From the NCBI RefSeq assembly GCF_900143645.1, contig NZ_FRFD01000003.1, positions 62,001 to 126,000 on the forward strand: a stretch of 64,000 nucleotides of DNA, read 5' to 3'. Under the pieces are notes generated by a model that ran no database searches, was not told the DNA's origin, and worked only from the letters and a program-made list of their open reading frames with translations. Made by a program: the position numbers and the translations under genes. Below are positions 52,682 to 61,399 of the stretch, piece by piece. Origin of the DNA: Anaerocolumna xylanovorans DSM 12503. Lineage in GTDB: Bacteria; Bacillota; Clostridia; Lachnospirales; Lachnospiraceae. The stretch's first letter is position 1, and every line of letters begins with the position of its first letter.

Positions 52682-52813
52682 AGAGTATTTTAGTATAAGA
52701 AGAGAAAGGGTTCAATCATTAATACAGGAGTGTTTTGTGGGATAATCGACAGATGGGGGAACATTTGTAGAAAAGTTTATAAAAATATTAGAATCATAAA
52801 AAGGGGATTTGTT

Positions 52814-53392
52814 TTGAAAACGAATAATAATGACCGCAGGGTGCGAAGGACAAAAAAGCTGTTAACAAAGAGCCTGACTACCCTTATGAAGGAAAAGAAG
52901 ATTAATAAAATTACCGTGACAGAATTAACAGAGTTAGCTGACGTGAACCGTTCCACCTTCTATCTGTATTATAAAGATATCTATGATATGATTGAGAAGA
53001 TCGAGAATGAAATGTTCGAAGACTTTAGTGTGGAATTGAATAAGCTGTGCCTTTCAGAACCCAAAAAGGAAAATACCGTATCTTTCTTTATCTTCGTTTT
53101 TGATTTTATAAGGGAGAATGCTGACATCTGCAAGATTCTTCTAGGGGAAGACGGTGACTATAATTTCTTAAATAAATTCAAGGAAGCAATCCTTAAATAT
53201 CAGCCTCCGGTTATGTATAAGTTTGGAGGTGCCATGGAGAAGTATTTTATGCCCTTTGCCATATCGGGATGTATCGGGGCTATCCAGCAGTGGCTGGAGG
53301 ATGATATGAAGATTTCTTCCATGGAAATGTCGGCTTTTTTGATGGATCTGATATCCAGCGGGATAAAGCCTGTTGGAGAGGAGATTGATTAG
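52814..53392 (+). CDS. TetR/AcrR-family regulator of the MMPL exporter
   Basis: N-terminal TetR helix-turn-helix: RRTKKLLTKSLTTLMKEKKINKITVTELTELADVNRSTFYLYYKDIYDMIEKIE. The C-terminal portion, with FVFDFIRENADICKILLGEDGD and ISGCIGAIQQWLEDD, resembles the TetR_C_7/DhaS-like domain. The TTG at 52814 is the best start, with AAGGGG seven bases upstream, giving about 192 residues; the longer frame to 52730 adds non-family sequence. Confidence 0.85.
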   Translation: MKTNNNDRRVRRTKKLLTKSLTTLMKEKKINKITVTELTELADVNRSTFYLYYKDIYDMIEKIENEMFEDFSVELNKLCLSEPKKENTVSFFIFVFDFIRENADICKILLGEDGDYNFLNKFKEAILKYQPPVMYKFGGAMEKYFMPFAISGCIGAIQQWLEDDMKISSMEMSAFLMDLISSGIKPVGEEID

Positions 53393-53445
53393 GCAGCTTT
53401 TTTGGCTATAATCTCAAAACAAATGGATGCTTTGGGATTTTTGCA

Positions 53446-53499
53446 TTGACATATATAGACCATCTATATATAATGTTATATATAGATAATCTATATATA
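53446..53499 (+). promoter_or_regulatory. PadR promoter with tandem palindromic operator
   Basis: TTGACA (53446-53451) and TATAAT (53469-53474) are 17 bases apart. CTATATATA occurs at 53464-53472 and 53491-53499, with the complementary TATATATAG at 53477-53485, overlapping and following the -10 box. This arrangement fits autorepression by PadR. Confidence 0.7.
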
Positions 53500-53513
53500 A
53501 AGGAGAACAATAT

Positions 53514-53861
53514 ATGGCTATTGATAAAAGCTTGCTGACGGGCAGTACAACGACACTGATTTTAAAGTTACTGGAAGAAAAAGACATGTACGGATATCAG
53601 ATGATTGAAACCCTTGCCAGGAAGTCAGATGAAACCTTCAAGCTAAAAGCCGGTACCTTATATCCGATTTTGCATGGCCTTGAAAATGACGGTATGGTGG
53701 AATCCTATGATGAAAAAACAGATGGAGCCAGAATCAGAAAGTACTACCATATAACATCAAAGGGGAGAAAGCTCCTACAGGAAAAGAAACAGGAATGGGC
53801 AGCTTATACTTCGGCAGTCAATAAGGTTTTGAATGGGGGTGTGAGCTATGCAGCCGTTTGA
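53514..53861 (+). CDS. PadR-family transcriptional regulator
   Basis: The 115-residue protein is a PadR winged helix: STTTLILKLLEEKDMYGYQMIETLARKSDETFKLKAGTLYPILHGLENDGMVESYDEKTDGARIRKYYHITSKGRKLL. AAAGGAG precedes the ATG. Its last codons overlap the next gene, the standard pairing of PadR with prefix-domain membrane proteins in Firmicutes. Confidence 0.92.
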   Translation: MAIDKSLLTGSTTTLILKLLEEKDMYGYQMIETLARKSDETFKLKAGTLYPILHGLENDGMVESYDEKTDGARIRKYYHITSKGRKLLQEKKQEWAAYTSAVNKVLNGGVSYAAV

Positions 53862-55248
53862 AGAAATCAAAAAGTACAGCAAAACTGTTTGTGAACAAAT
53901 AAGATGGAAAAAGGCACACTCTATGATTGCAGAGGAAATAGAAAATCATATCTGTGACCAGCGGGATGCATATATTTCAGAAGGTGAAGAGGAAGAAACG
54001 GCAACCCGTAATGCAATCACACAAATGGGAGATGCAGTTACGGTTGGAATGGAACTGGATAAAACACATAAATCAAAACCACAGTGGGTACTGATTTCTT
54101 TGACTATTATTTTAATGCTGATTGGAGCAGGCGTGAGTTATTTAACCAATACCTTCTGGAATTCTCCGGGCAGTTTTCATATCTTTCCGTTCATAGTTGC
54201 CTTGGCTGCCTTTCTTATTACATATTTTCTGGACTTTTCTGTTTTAGGAAAATATCCGAAGCAGTGTTATCTTTTGACTTTGGTAATTGGCATGTTGGGA
54301 TTGATGCTGTCTTCCCAGATCAACGGCAGGGCCTGGTTTGTGTGGGCAGGCAATTCAGTAAGTCTGGCATATTTATCCCTGCTATTTCCGCTGACATACT
54401 CCCTGTTTATCTATACTATGAGAAATAAGGGAGCTCGCGGCATTATTTTTTGCGGGATAGCGTATATTCCATATGCAATTATTTTATTGCTTATTCCAAC
54501 TGCCACAGGCTTTGTTTTGTACACTCTCACAGCCTTAATTCTGTTATGTGCTGCTATTGCTAGAGGCTGGTTTGGTGTCAGTAAAAAACTTGGTATGTTA
54601 TTCGTGCTCTTTCCCGCAGGATGTGCAGCTGCGCTTTCATGTGTCTGGTGTGTGTTTAACGCTTACCGGATTAGCCGGATTAGTATACTGCTCCATCCCT
54701 ATTCTGATCCAAAGGGGTATCAGACAATTCTGATCCGTGAGCTGATGTCTAATGCGGCATTTACAGGGAAAGGCACCATCCCCCAAAAATACGGAGAGAA
54801 TCCTTTATCTATGTCGTTTTTTGGCACCGACTTTGCACTTACGGCATTGACACATCATTATGGATGGATTGCATTTCTTGGTGTCGTGATGATTTTTACC
54901 GTCTTTTCTATCCTAGGTTTTCATTATGTGTCGAAGCAAAGAAGTGTTCTGGGGTTAATGGTGTCCTTATCCATTCTGTTGACTTTTGTAATGCAGGCAG
55001 CTATCTATATAATTGACAATCTTGGATATGGCTTATTATCAGCACTTTCCCTGCCTCTGGTATCCTATGGGAAGGCAGCTCTTCTAATCAACTCGGGCTT
55101 GATTGGATTTATGCTTTCAGTGTTTCGGACAGGGGATATTGTTAAGGACGGTTACAAGCCTTACAAAAAACCAGGCTCTTTTATTGTTTATGAAGATGGA
55201 AAATTAATAATAGACTTGACAATGCGAAAGACGTATAAGGAGAATTGA
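53848..55248 (+). CDS. Permease-prefix / FtsW-RodA-SpoVE-like membrane protein
   Basis: Residues 1-75 form the cytoplasmic prefix domain seen in PadR-linked proteins (AEEIENHICDQRDAYISEGEEEETATRNAITQMGDAVTVGMELDKTH). The rest has about ten helices resembling SEDS proteins: FFGTDFALTALTHHYGWIAFLGVVMI is the GTDF region, and SALSLPLVSYGKAALLINSGLIGFM the SYG region. Canonical SEDS proteins polymerise glycan strands; this divergent form may act differently, and the key loop Asp cannot be assigned by eye. 466 residues, with a 14-base overlap with padR. Confidence 0.82.
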   Translation: MQPFEEIKKYSKTVCEQIRWKKAHSMIAEEIENHICDQRDAYISEGEEEETATRNAITQMGDAVTVGMELDKTHKSKPQWVLISLTIILMLIGAGVSYLTNTFWNSPGSFHIFPFIVALAAFLITYFLDFSVLGKYPKQCYLLTLVIGMLGLMLSSQINGRAWFVWAGNSVSLAYLSLLFPLTYSLFIYTMRNKGARGIIFCGIAYIPYAIILLLIPTATGFVLYTLTALILLCAAIARGWFGVSKKLGMLFVLFPAGCAAALSCVWCVFNAYRISRISILLHPYSDPKGYQTILIRELMSNAAFTGKGTIPQKYGENPLSMSFFGTDFALTALTHHYGWIAFLGVVMIFTVFSILGFHYVSKQRSVLGLMVSLSILLTFVMQAAIYIIDNLGYGLLSALSLPLVSYGKAALLINSGLIGFMLSVFRTGDIVKDGYKPYKKPGSFIVYEDGKLIIDLTMRKTYKEN

Positions 55249-55337
55249 ATTGCCATTTTTTACCCTGAAAAGGGAATCTATCATCAGACGGGAGGAAAGA
55301 ATGAGTGTAGCGTGGGACTGGCGCACCAGTCCCCCTG

Positions 55338-55505
55338 CTTGCCATCGGCTTGTTATATTACTCCTACCGGAGCGGCAAATACCAGCTTTGTTACATGATC
55401 ACCGTTATTGCGGTCTTTTTGGTTGTCTTTCCGATTGTTTTTATCACAGGCGGAGGATTTCGGGGTTCCATGCCGATGTACTTTATTTTCGTAGCCCGTA
55501 CGGTA
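55338..55505 (+). pseudogene. Fragment of a duplicated sensor histidine kinase gene
   Basis: The stretch encodes LAIGLLYYSYRSGKYQLCYM through GGGFRGSMPMYFIFV, nearly identical to residues ~61-112 of the intact kinase at 59310-60629. It then jumps at the sequence CCCGTAC to the last codons of that gene. About 960 bases, including the whole kinase core, are deleted, and no start codon remains. Confidence 0.85.
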
Positions 55506-55511
55506 AAGATT

Positions 55512-56113
55512 AATATCGCACCTTGCTGAATATGTACTCGTTTTTGCAGGGGCTGGACAGTTCAAACCAGCCGTCCTCATCGAACTTCATCTTTTTGCGC
55601 AGATTGGACACATGTGCCTTCACCGTGCCGGATGCGCCGGGGGACATCTCTCCCCACGCACGGCGATAAATTTCATGAAAGCTGGGCCGCTGTCCGGCAA
55701 ACAGGGCGAAGCAGTCTAAAAGCTGCAGCTCTTTTGAGCAAGCAGAATGTGATTTCCGTCCAGGGTGGCTTCTCCCGCCAGAAAATCAACCGTAAGCGGA
55801 GGAAGCTCGATTTTCCCGGCGGACATAACCCCGTTTCTGCGAAGCTGCGCCGCAACATGGGCACTCAGCACATTCAAATCATAGGGCTTGGTGACGTAAT
55901 CGTCCCCGCCCTGAAGCAGTCCTTTTATCACGCTCTCATTTTCATCCCTGCAGGTCAGGAAGATGATGGGGGCGTTTGTTTTTTGCCTCAGCTCGGCGTA
56001 GAAGTCAAAGCCGGGGCCATCCGGCATCATCACATCTAAAAGAATCAGGTCGGGGGCGTGTTCCTCCAGCGCAAACCGTGCCTGTGTAAGGGTGGCTGCG
56101 CAGATTGCCTCAC
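55512..56113 (-). pseudogene. Decayed copy of the response regulator gene
   Basis: This reads as the response regulator at 60633-61319 with its first ~30 codons removed and a one-base deletion near 55738, between the receiver-proximal part and the DNA-binding domain. The remaining LLQGGDDYVTKPYDLNVLSAHVAAQLRRNGVMSAGKI region is unchanged. It lies downstream of, and convergent with, the kinase fragment exactly as in the intact copy. Confidence 0.85.
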
Positions 56114-56182
56114 CTCCATTTCATTAAATTATTTTACCATATTTTGTATGAAAAAGGAATATTGAAAAATTTTTCAAAAACT

Positions 56183-56200
56183 GGTAAAGATTTCTTAACC
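56183..56200 (+). promoter_or_regulatory. Copy of the response-regulator-type palindrome
   Basis: GGTAAAGATTTCTTAACC matches the perfect palindrome at 61400-61417 with one change, at the same distance from the DUF2442-like gene. Confidence 0.55.
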
Positions 56201-56285
56201 TTACGCACAGGGAGAAATTTTTCTGCTACGATTTAAACTATGCCGGAATGTAAAAGCGGAATCGGCGGAAATGAGGTGATAACGT

Positions 56286-56534
56286 ATGCTACAAATTACC
56301 CGGGTGGACATTTTAGACGGCCAGACCTTGGACATTGAGCTGAATAACGGCAGCATCGTGCTTCTGGCTTTGGCTGTGCTGTATGAATTTCCGGGATATG
56401 AAGCTCTCAAGGAGGACGACCGCATCCTCTGCCCCAGGACGACCGGGCAATTTGTCTACTGGCGGGACGGTCCAAGCCTCAAGATGGAAGAAATCATGAA
56501 ACTGTCGTTTCAGCAAGGCAAGGATGAAAAGTAG
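56286..56534 (+). CDS. DUF2442-like small protein (left copy)
   Basis: An 82-residue protein starting MLQITRVDILDGQTLDIELNNGS and ending with FVYWRDGPSLKMEEIMKL. Strand pattern and the W-x-D-G motif resemble DUF2442 proteins, small beta folds of unknown function. It is a paralog of 61503-61751, with an intact frame although its neighbours have decayed. Bases upstream match the other copy's control region closely, so it may still be expressed, perhaps together with the maturase downstream. Confidence 0.65.
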   Translation: MLQITRVDILDGQTLDIELNNGSIVLLALAVLYEFPGYEALKEDDRILCPRTTGQFVYWRDGPSLKMEEIMKLSFQQGKDEK

Positions 56535-56574
56535 TATGAAAAAAATCAAGACAATCGTAAGGAGGAATGATTTG

Positions 56575-56700
56575 ATGAAACGAACATGGGAATAAATGGG
56601 TATCCTGCTACTGGCGGTAGCAATGGTATTCACCATGCTGCCACTGACGGCGGAGGTGGAGGGTGGCATCTGTACCCACGAACACGGGAAGGGATAGACC
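56575..56700 (+). pseudogene. Remnant of a secreted-protein N terminus
   Basis: A ribosome site and ATGAAACGAAC match the start of the secreted protein at 61769, but a stop follows six codons later. In the next frame the signal-peptide-like ILLLAVAMVFTMLPLTAEV corresponds to ALLALCIVMTMLPVAAFA. The rest of that gene is absent; a radical SAM gene takes its place. Confidence 0.7.
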
Positions 56701-56757
56701 GAGGCCGCTTTCCGTGGATGAGCTACTTGCCATCGTCGGCAAGCCCGGCGATTAAGA

Positions 56758-58206
56758 ATGGCAAGTCAGGGATTCCAGTTTTTCCAAAAAATGAGAGGGG
56801 GATTACCGTCATTGAACACGACCCGTACTGGAACATATAAACCATCGCAATACAATACACTTATTTCATACTGGGACGAATTTGTTGTCTACAATTCACT
56901 CAGCGGCTGTTTGTCTTTGCTAAACGCCGAAGAAAGAACGGCGCTGGAGGATATAGGCGGCGGCAACCCGGATATAGGCGGTATGGATGACGATTTTTTA
57001 GACAGGCTCTTAATAAATAACTATGTCGTTCCGACTGATATTGACGAGCGCGTCATTTTGCAGGAAAAATACCTGAATATGCAAAATGAAGGCTCCACCT
57101 TGACTATGACCATACTTCCAACGCTCTCCTGTAACTTCCAATGCGATTATTGCTTTCAGGGCACAAACAAAACAGGCGGGGTAATGGCAGATGACGTACA
57201 GGATGCGGTTATTGCTTTTGTGAAAGAAAAACTTGCGGGAAAAAAATCGCTACATATTACTTGGTTTGGAGGAGAACCAACTCTGGCGATGGACATCATC
57301 AAACGGATTTCCGACCGCCTGATTGCCTATTGTGATAAAAACAACATCGCTTATCAGGCCGCTATCATCACCAACGGTTATTTGCTCACCCCGGAGTGTG
57401 TCGGTGAACTGTATGTCAGGCGGGTACGCACCATACAGATCACTTTGGACGGCCCTTCCAGAATCCATGACGCCATCCGCTATCTCAAGAGCAGCAAAGC
57501 CGGTACCTTTAGTCAGATTATCGGCAACATAAGCGCATACCGGAGTGAGTTTCCGATTCACACCACTATCCGGGCAAACATAGACGCGAACAATAACGAC
57601 TTATGTGATGAACTAATTGATGAAATGAACGCGGTTTTTCAGTCTAAAGAAAACATCAGTTTGTATTTTTCGCTTATACACGCTTCTACGAAAGAATGTA
57701 ACCATATTGCAGAATCCGTCCTCGATGGGCAGACTTACGCCGGTATGGAAACAATCTGGTTGAAAAAAGCTGTAAACAGTGGTCTGTCAGGAATCGACCT
57801 TCCCATACAAAACATGGGCATGTGCGGTGCATCAAAAAACAACGGCTACGTTATTGTTCCCAACGGTGACTTACACAAATGCTGGGAAACGGTATCGCGA
57901 TCCGAGTATAGAATTGGAAATATATGTGACTCACCGTCTATTCATCCAGATGCCGTGAGTAAATGGTTAGACTGGTCGCCGTTTGCCGAAGAAGAGTGTC
58001 GGGAATGCGCTATCTTGCCTAATTGCCTTGGATTCTGCCGCTATCATTTTATATATAAAGAAAATTATAGTGGTCACTCTAAGGAATCTATGTGTCCATC
58101 TTTGAAATACCAAATATCGGAAAGGCTGCGGCTCTATTTGGATACACATAACCATCGTCCTGAGAAAGCAGCCGTCGTAGAAAAAAATTGGAGGGATTGT
58201 ACATGA
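56758..58206 (+). CDS. SPASM radical SAM peptide maturase
   Basis: The enzyme has an N-terminal ~110-residue segment (YNTLISYWDEFVVYNSLSGCLSLLNAEERTAL...) of the type that binds precursor leaders, the radical SAM motif CNFQCDYC (Cys ~125, 129, 132), WFGGEPTL, and a C-terminal SPASM region with MCGASKNNGYVIVPNGDLHKCWE, CRECAILPNCLGFC and MCPSLK. Family knowledge: such maturases form thioether or other cross-links in ribosomal peptides. The start is uncertain; ATG 56758 or 56791 or TTG 56809 are possible, because upstream DNA is a decayed gene. The stop overlaps the Cys-rich precursor start (ATGA), strongly linking the two. Confidence 0.85.
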   Translation: MASQGFQFFQKMRGGLPSLNTTRTGTYKPSQYNTLISYWDEFVVYNSLSGCLSLLNAEERTALEDIGGGNPDIGGMDDDFLDRLLINNYVVPTDIDERVILQEKYLNMQNEGSTLTMTILPTLSCNFQCDYCFQGTNKTGGVMADDVQDAVIAFVKEKLAGKKSLHITWFGGEPTLAMDIIKRISDRLIAYCDKNNIAYQAAIITNGYLLTPECVGELYVRRVRTIQITLDGPSRIHDAIRYLKSSKAGTFSQIIGNISAYRSEFPIHTTIRANIDANNNDLCDELIDEMNAVFQSKENISLYFSLIHASTKECNHIAESVLDGQTYAGMETIWLKKAVNSGLSGIDLPIQNMGMCGASKNNGYVIVPNGDLHKCWETVSRSEYRIGNICDSPSIHPDAVSKWLDWSPFAEEECRECAILPNCLGFCRYHFIYKENYSGHSKESMCPSLKYQISERLRLYLDTHNHRPEKAAVVEKNWRDCT

Positions 58207-58865
58207 AAGAAATCAAAGGTGCTGATGTCAACGGTTATATCACCGGGGGGCTTGACCTTACGGTGCGGGCAAGGACGGTGAACGACGAAATCATTGCACT
58301 TACGGTCACCCCGGATGGAACGAACGCAATGTTTAGCGGCGTGGAAATTACCCTGCCCGATGAAATCAGGCATATCGACCGGATAGTGGATTTGTTAGAT
58401 ATCTTAAAAAACTGCCGAGTCGAATTGCTTGACGGCAAGGCCTTGCAGTTGCTTCCACTGGAACGGCAGGTGGGTTTGAGGGCGGCGGGCGGTTGCAACT
58501 CCCAAGGATGTGCGACCGCAGCATGCACCACCAATTACCCGAACTGTAATGCGGAAGCCTGTGCGGGCGCAGCATGCTCCCCCGACGTGTCACCGTGTTT
58601 TGCGGAAGCCTGCGCCGCAAATGCCTGTGCGGCTTTAGCGTCTCCCTGCAACGGACTTCTCTGCTCGGCTAAACTATGCGCCGCCGACGCTGCACCTTGC
58701 GCTACGGTTGGCTGCGTTGCTGCCGCCTGCGCCGCGGCCTCCGCACCCTGTGCCGCGGCTGGCTGCGCAGGAAAGGCTTGCGCGGTAGACGTGATACCCT
58801 GCGTAGGAGACGGTCAGCTAGGCCCGTGCTTGGTCAATTTTCCATACTGCCCGTTTATACTTTGA
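58203..58865 (+). CDS. Cys-rich repeat precursor peptide of a RiPP-like system
   Basis: The 220-residue product starts MKEIKGADVNGYITGGLDL; GGAGGG lies seven bases upstream and the ATG overlaps the maturase stop. Residues 1-97 are a leader-like domain with a single cysteine (C71). Residues 98-199 are six consecutive 17-residue repeats, C-x4-C-x4-C-x6, mostly alanine between cysteines, with proline at position 17 in five of six. A 21-residue tail holds three more cysteines (200, 209, 216). In total 22 cysteines. I infer a substrate for the adjacent radical SAM enzyme, giving a ranthipeptide- or sactipeptide-like product. No protease or exporter gene is adjacent. Confidence 0.8.
   Translation: MKEIKGADVNGYITGGLDLTVRARTVNDEIIALTVTPDGTNAMFSGVEITLPDEIRHIDRIVDLLDILKNCRVELLDGKALQLLPLERQVGLRAAGGCNSQGCATAACTTNYPNCNAEACAGAACSPDVSPCFAEACAANACAALASPCNGLLCSAKLCAADAAPCATVGCVAAACAAASAPCAAAGCAGKACAVDVIPCVGDGQLGPCLVNFPYCPFIL
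58494..58799 (+). repeat. Six tandem 51-bp coding repeats
   Basis: The DNA encodes six 17-residue units of identical length. Unit boundaries fall at 58494, 58545, 58596, 58647, 58698 and 58749. Cysteine spacing is invariant; other positions vary, so the array is old or under selection for cysteine position only. Confidence 0.85.
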
Positions 58866-58983
58866 CAGGTTAAGAAGGATAAAACTCATGCAAATTAAAA
58901 GCAAAATCCTATCCCTGCGGCCGGTACATCCCTCAGATTGGTTTGAGGGCACTGAAAAACTATTCTAAACAGTAATTAGAAAA

Positions 58984-59028
58984 AGCACTATAAATGTTGA
59001 AAAGTTACAGCGTTTATAGTGTTTTTTT
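58984..59028 (+). terminator. Terminator after the Cys-rich precursor
   Basis: CACTATAAA pairs with TTTATAGTG around a ~16-base loop, followed by seven Ts. It ends the maturase/precursor unit about 120 bases after the stop codon. Confidence 0.75.
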
Positions 59029-59114
59029 GTATAATTATGTTATCAACTTTTAGAAGATATAACTTGTAAACAACTTTCTCAAGGAAAACGCTAAAGTATA
59101 CTCAGAAACCTCTC

Positions 59115-59177
59115 TTTTTATCCATTATATTTCTCACTCTTGAATATTTCCTGGGCAAGAAATATAATGGATAAAAA
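59115..59177. repeat. Perfect 19-bp inverted repeat before the kinase gene
   Basis: TTTTTATCCATTATATTTC (59115-59133) and its exact complement (59159-59177) enclose 25 bases. It could be a small inserted element or an attenuator. Just downstream, a 27-codon frame from 59200 opening MEYISVKEAALF resembles the first residues of an excisionase-type regulator and may be a gene remnant. Nothing else is seen between 58866 and 59309 apart from the terminator. Confidence 0.6.
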
Positions 59178-59309
59178 AAGATTGCTTCGGAGGGAAGTCA
59201 TGGAATATATCAGTGTAAAGGAAGCGGCACTTTTCACGGTTCTTGCTCTGACGCTGCTGGTCAGGCCGCTGGAAAGTCCGTATTGATTACATGAAAGGTT
59301 GGCAGGCAA

Positions 59310-60629
59310 ATGAAGAAAGCATTACAATTTATTATAAATAAATTTTTGAATAAACAGCTTAACCTGCGTGCCCGGCTGTTTAATGTACTGGCAATGGCGG
59401 GAATTCTGGTCAGCTCCGGAGTGGGCACTCTCGCTTTAATAACGGACGCCGGTGCGGAAGCCGCACCTTTCTGCTATCTTTCGACGCTGCTTTCCATCGG
59501 CTTGTTATATTACTCCTACCGGAGCGGAAAATACCAGCTTTGTTACATGATCACCATTATTGCGGTCTTTTTGGTCGTCTTTCCGGTTGTTTTTATCACA
59601 GGCGGAGGATTTCGAGGCTCCATGCCGATGTACTTTGTTTTCGCAGTTGTTTTCACTGCATTTATGCTGGACGGGAAAAAAATGTTTGTCATGGCGGGAA
59701 TCGAACTGTCTGTCTATACAGGGCTTTGCTTATTTGCCTATTTTTTCCCCCAGTATATCATCTGGTACAAAGCGGAATGGAACGTTGTTATTGACATTAT
59801 TGTTGGCCTGATTGTTGTCAGTGTTTCCCTGGGCGCCACCATGTCCGTTCAGCTTCGTCTTTACGACGAACAGCATCGGGAGCTTGAAAAGGCGCGAAAG
59901 CAGTTGGCGGCGGAAAATGTTGCCCTTGAACAGATCAACCGCCTGAAAACCGAGTTTTTGGGCAATGTCTCCCATGAACTGAAAACACCGCTAACGGTGA
60001 TGTCCGGTTATGCGCAGACAACAAAGCAGCTTGCACAGCAGCCCGACACGCTGGACGGTGAGGAGGTATCCCGCCGGATGACGCTCATTTCCTCCGAGGC
60101 GGAGCGGCTTTCCCTGATGGTGGGACAGGTTCTGGATGTGACCCGCATGGAAGAGGGCCGCATGGTCATGGAGCCGGTGCGCTGCTATGTGGATGAGATC
60201 ATCCATGCCGCTGTTGAAACCCATTACCCCATACTGAACAAGAACCAAAACCGGCTGAACATCAGCATCAAAAGCGGGCTTCCCGCCGTCCATGCCGACC
60301 CGGTGCGAATTTCTCAGGTTATTGTCAACCTAATCTCCAACGCGGTACGGTTTACGTCAAAGGGGCTGATTACTGTGTCCGCAAGGCTGGAGGACCCTCA
60401 TATCTTAGTCTGCGTGTCAGATACCGGTGTTGGAATCGCAGCGGATCGGCTTCCACATATTTTTGAGCGCTACAGCAAAAAACAAAAATCCGGCGGCGGT
60501 CAGGATACCGGCACCGGACTTGGGTTATACATATGCAAACATATCGTGGAACAGCACGGTGGAACAATCTGGATTGAAAGCAAGGAAGGGCAGGGCACCG
60601 ACCTGTTTTTCACCCTGCCCGTACTGTAA
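59310..60629 (+). CDS. Sensor histidine kinase
   Basis: The 439-residue kinase has six predicted membrane helices in residues ~25-180 with short loops, a coiled linker (~183-210), the dimerisation/phosphoacceptor domain FLGNVSHELKTPLTVMSGY with histidine 222, and an ATPase domain with VIVNLISNAVRF (N box), VSDTGVGIAADRLPHIFERY (G1/F) and GTGLGLYICKHIVEQHGG (G2). No HAMP or periplasmic sensor domain is present, so it may sense membrane state or a hydrophobic ligand. It converges with the response regulator three bases away, an unusual layout. Confidence 0.92.
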   Translation: MKKALQFIINKFLNKQLNLRARLFNVLAMAGILVSSGVGTLALITDAGAEAAPFCYLSTLLSIGLLYYSYRSGKYQLCYMITIIAVFLVVFPVVFITGGGFRGSMPMYFVFAVVFTAFMLDGKKMFVMAGIELSVYTGLCLFAYFFPQYIIWYKAEWNVVIDIIVGLIVVSVSLGATMSVQLRLYDEQHRELEKARKQLAAENVALEQINRLKTEFLGNVSHELKTPLTVMSGYAQTTKQLAQQPDTLDGEEVSRRMTLISSEAERLSLMVGQVLDVTRMEEGRMVMEPVRCYVDEIIHAAVETHYPILNKNQNRLNISIKSGLPAVHADPVRISQVIVNLISNAVRFTSKGLITVSARLEDPHILVCVSDTGVGIAADRLPHIFERYSKKQKSGGGQDTGTGLGLYICKHIVEQHGGTIWIESKEGQGTDLFFTLPVL

Positions 60630-60632
60630 AGG

Positions 60633-61319
60633 CTAATACCGCACCTTGCTGAATATGTACTCGTTTTTGCCGGAGCAGGACAGTTCAAACCAGCCGCCCT
60701 CATCAAACTTCATCTTTCTGCGAAGATTGGACACATGTGCCTTGACCGTGCCGGATGCGCCGGGGGACATCTCTCCCCACGCGCGGCGGTAGATTTCATG
60801 AAAGCTGAGCCGCTGACCGGCAAACAAGGCGAAGCAGCCTAAAAGCTGCAGCTCTTTTAACGTAAGCGGAATGCGATTTCCGTTCAAGGTAGCTTCTCCC
60901 GCCAGAAAATCAACCGTCAACGGAGGAAGCTCGATTTTCCCGGCAGACATGACCCCGTTTCTGCGAAGCTGCGCCGCTACATGGGCGCTCAGTACATTCA
61001 AGTCATAAGGCTTGGTGACGTAATCGTCTCCGCCCTGAAGTAAACCTTTTATCACGCTCTCATTTTCATCCCTGCAGGTCAGGAAGATGATGGGGGCGTT
61101 TGTTTTTTGCCGCAGCTCGGCGCAGAAGTCAAAGCCGGAGCCGTCTGGCATCATCACATCCAGCAAAATCAGGTCAGGGGCGTTTTCCTCCAGCAGAAAC
61201 CGCGCCTCTGCAAGGGTGGCTGCGCTGATTGCCTCATATCCCTTGCCTTCAAAGTATTCCCGGTTGATTTCCAGCACATTGGCTTCATCCTCTACCATTA
61301 AGAGCTTTATTTTCTTCAT
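60633..61319 (-). CDS. OmpR-family response regulator
   Basis: Residues 1-120 are a receiver: KLLMVEDEANVLEIN with acidic pocket E10/D11, phosphoacceptor D54 in LILLDVMMPDG, and the lysine of DDYVTKPYD. Residues ~130-228 are a winged helix with LTLKELQLLGCF, RRAWGEMSPGASGTVKAHVSNLRRKM. AGGTGATG lies before the ATG. It faces away from the DUF2442-like gene, whose upstream palindrome at 61400-61417 is the best candidate for its binding site. Confidence 0.92.
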   Translation of the reverse strand: MKKIKLLMVEDEANVLEINREYFEGKGYEAISAATLAEARFLLEENAPDLILLDVMMPDGSGFDFCAELRQKTNAPIIFLTCRDENESVIKGLLQGGDDYVTKPYDLNVLSAHVAAQLRRNGVMSAGKIELPPLTVDFLAGEATLNGNRIPLTLKELQLLGCFALFAGQRLSFHEIYRRAWGEMSPGASGTVKAHVSNLRRKMKFDEGGWFELSCSGKNEYIFSKVRY

Positions 61320-61399
61320 TCCATCACCTCACGTTTGCTGAAATGAGTTTACCATATTTTGTATGGAAATGGAATATGGAAAATTTATAAAAAGAAAGT

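Noticed and set aside
55250..55513. 87-codon frame after the FtsW-like gene
   Set aside because: It overlaps the kinase fragment in the wrong frame.
56586..56840. 84-codon frame between the DUF2442-like and radical SAM genes
   Set aside because: It reads a decayed signal-peptide region out of frame; the correct frame shows the secreted-protein remnant.
58494..58799. Tandem repeats as a possible CRISPR or satellite array
   Set aside because: The unit is 51 bp, in frame, without spacers, and conserved at protein level in cysteine positions; it is a coding repeat.
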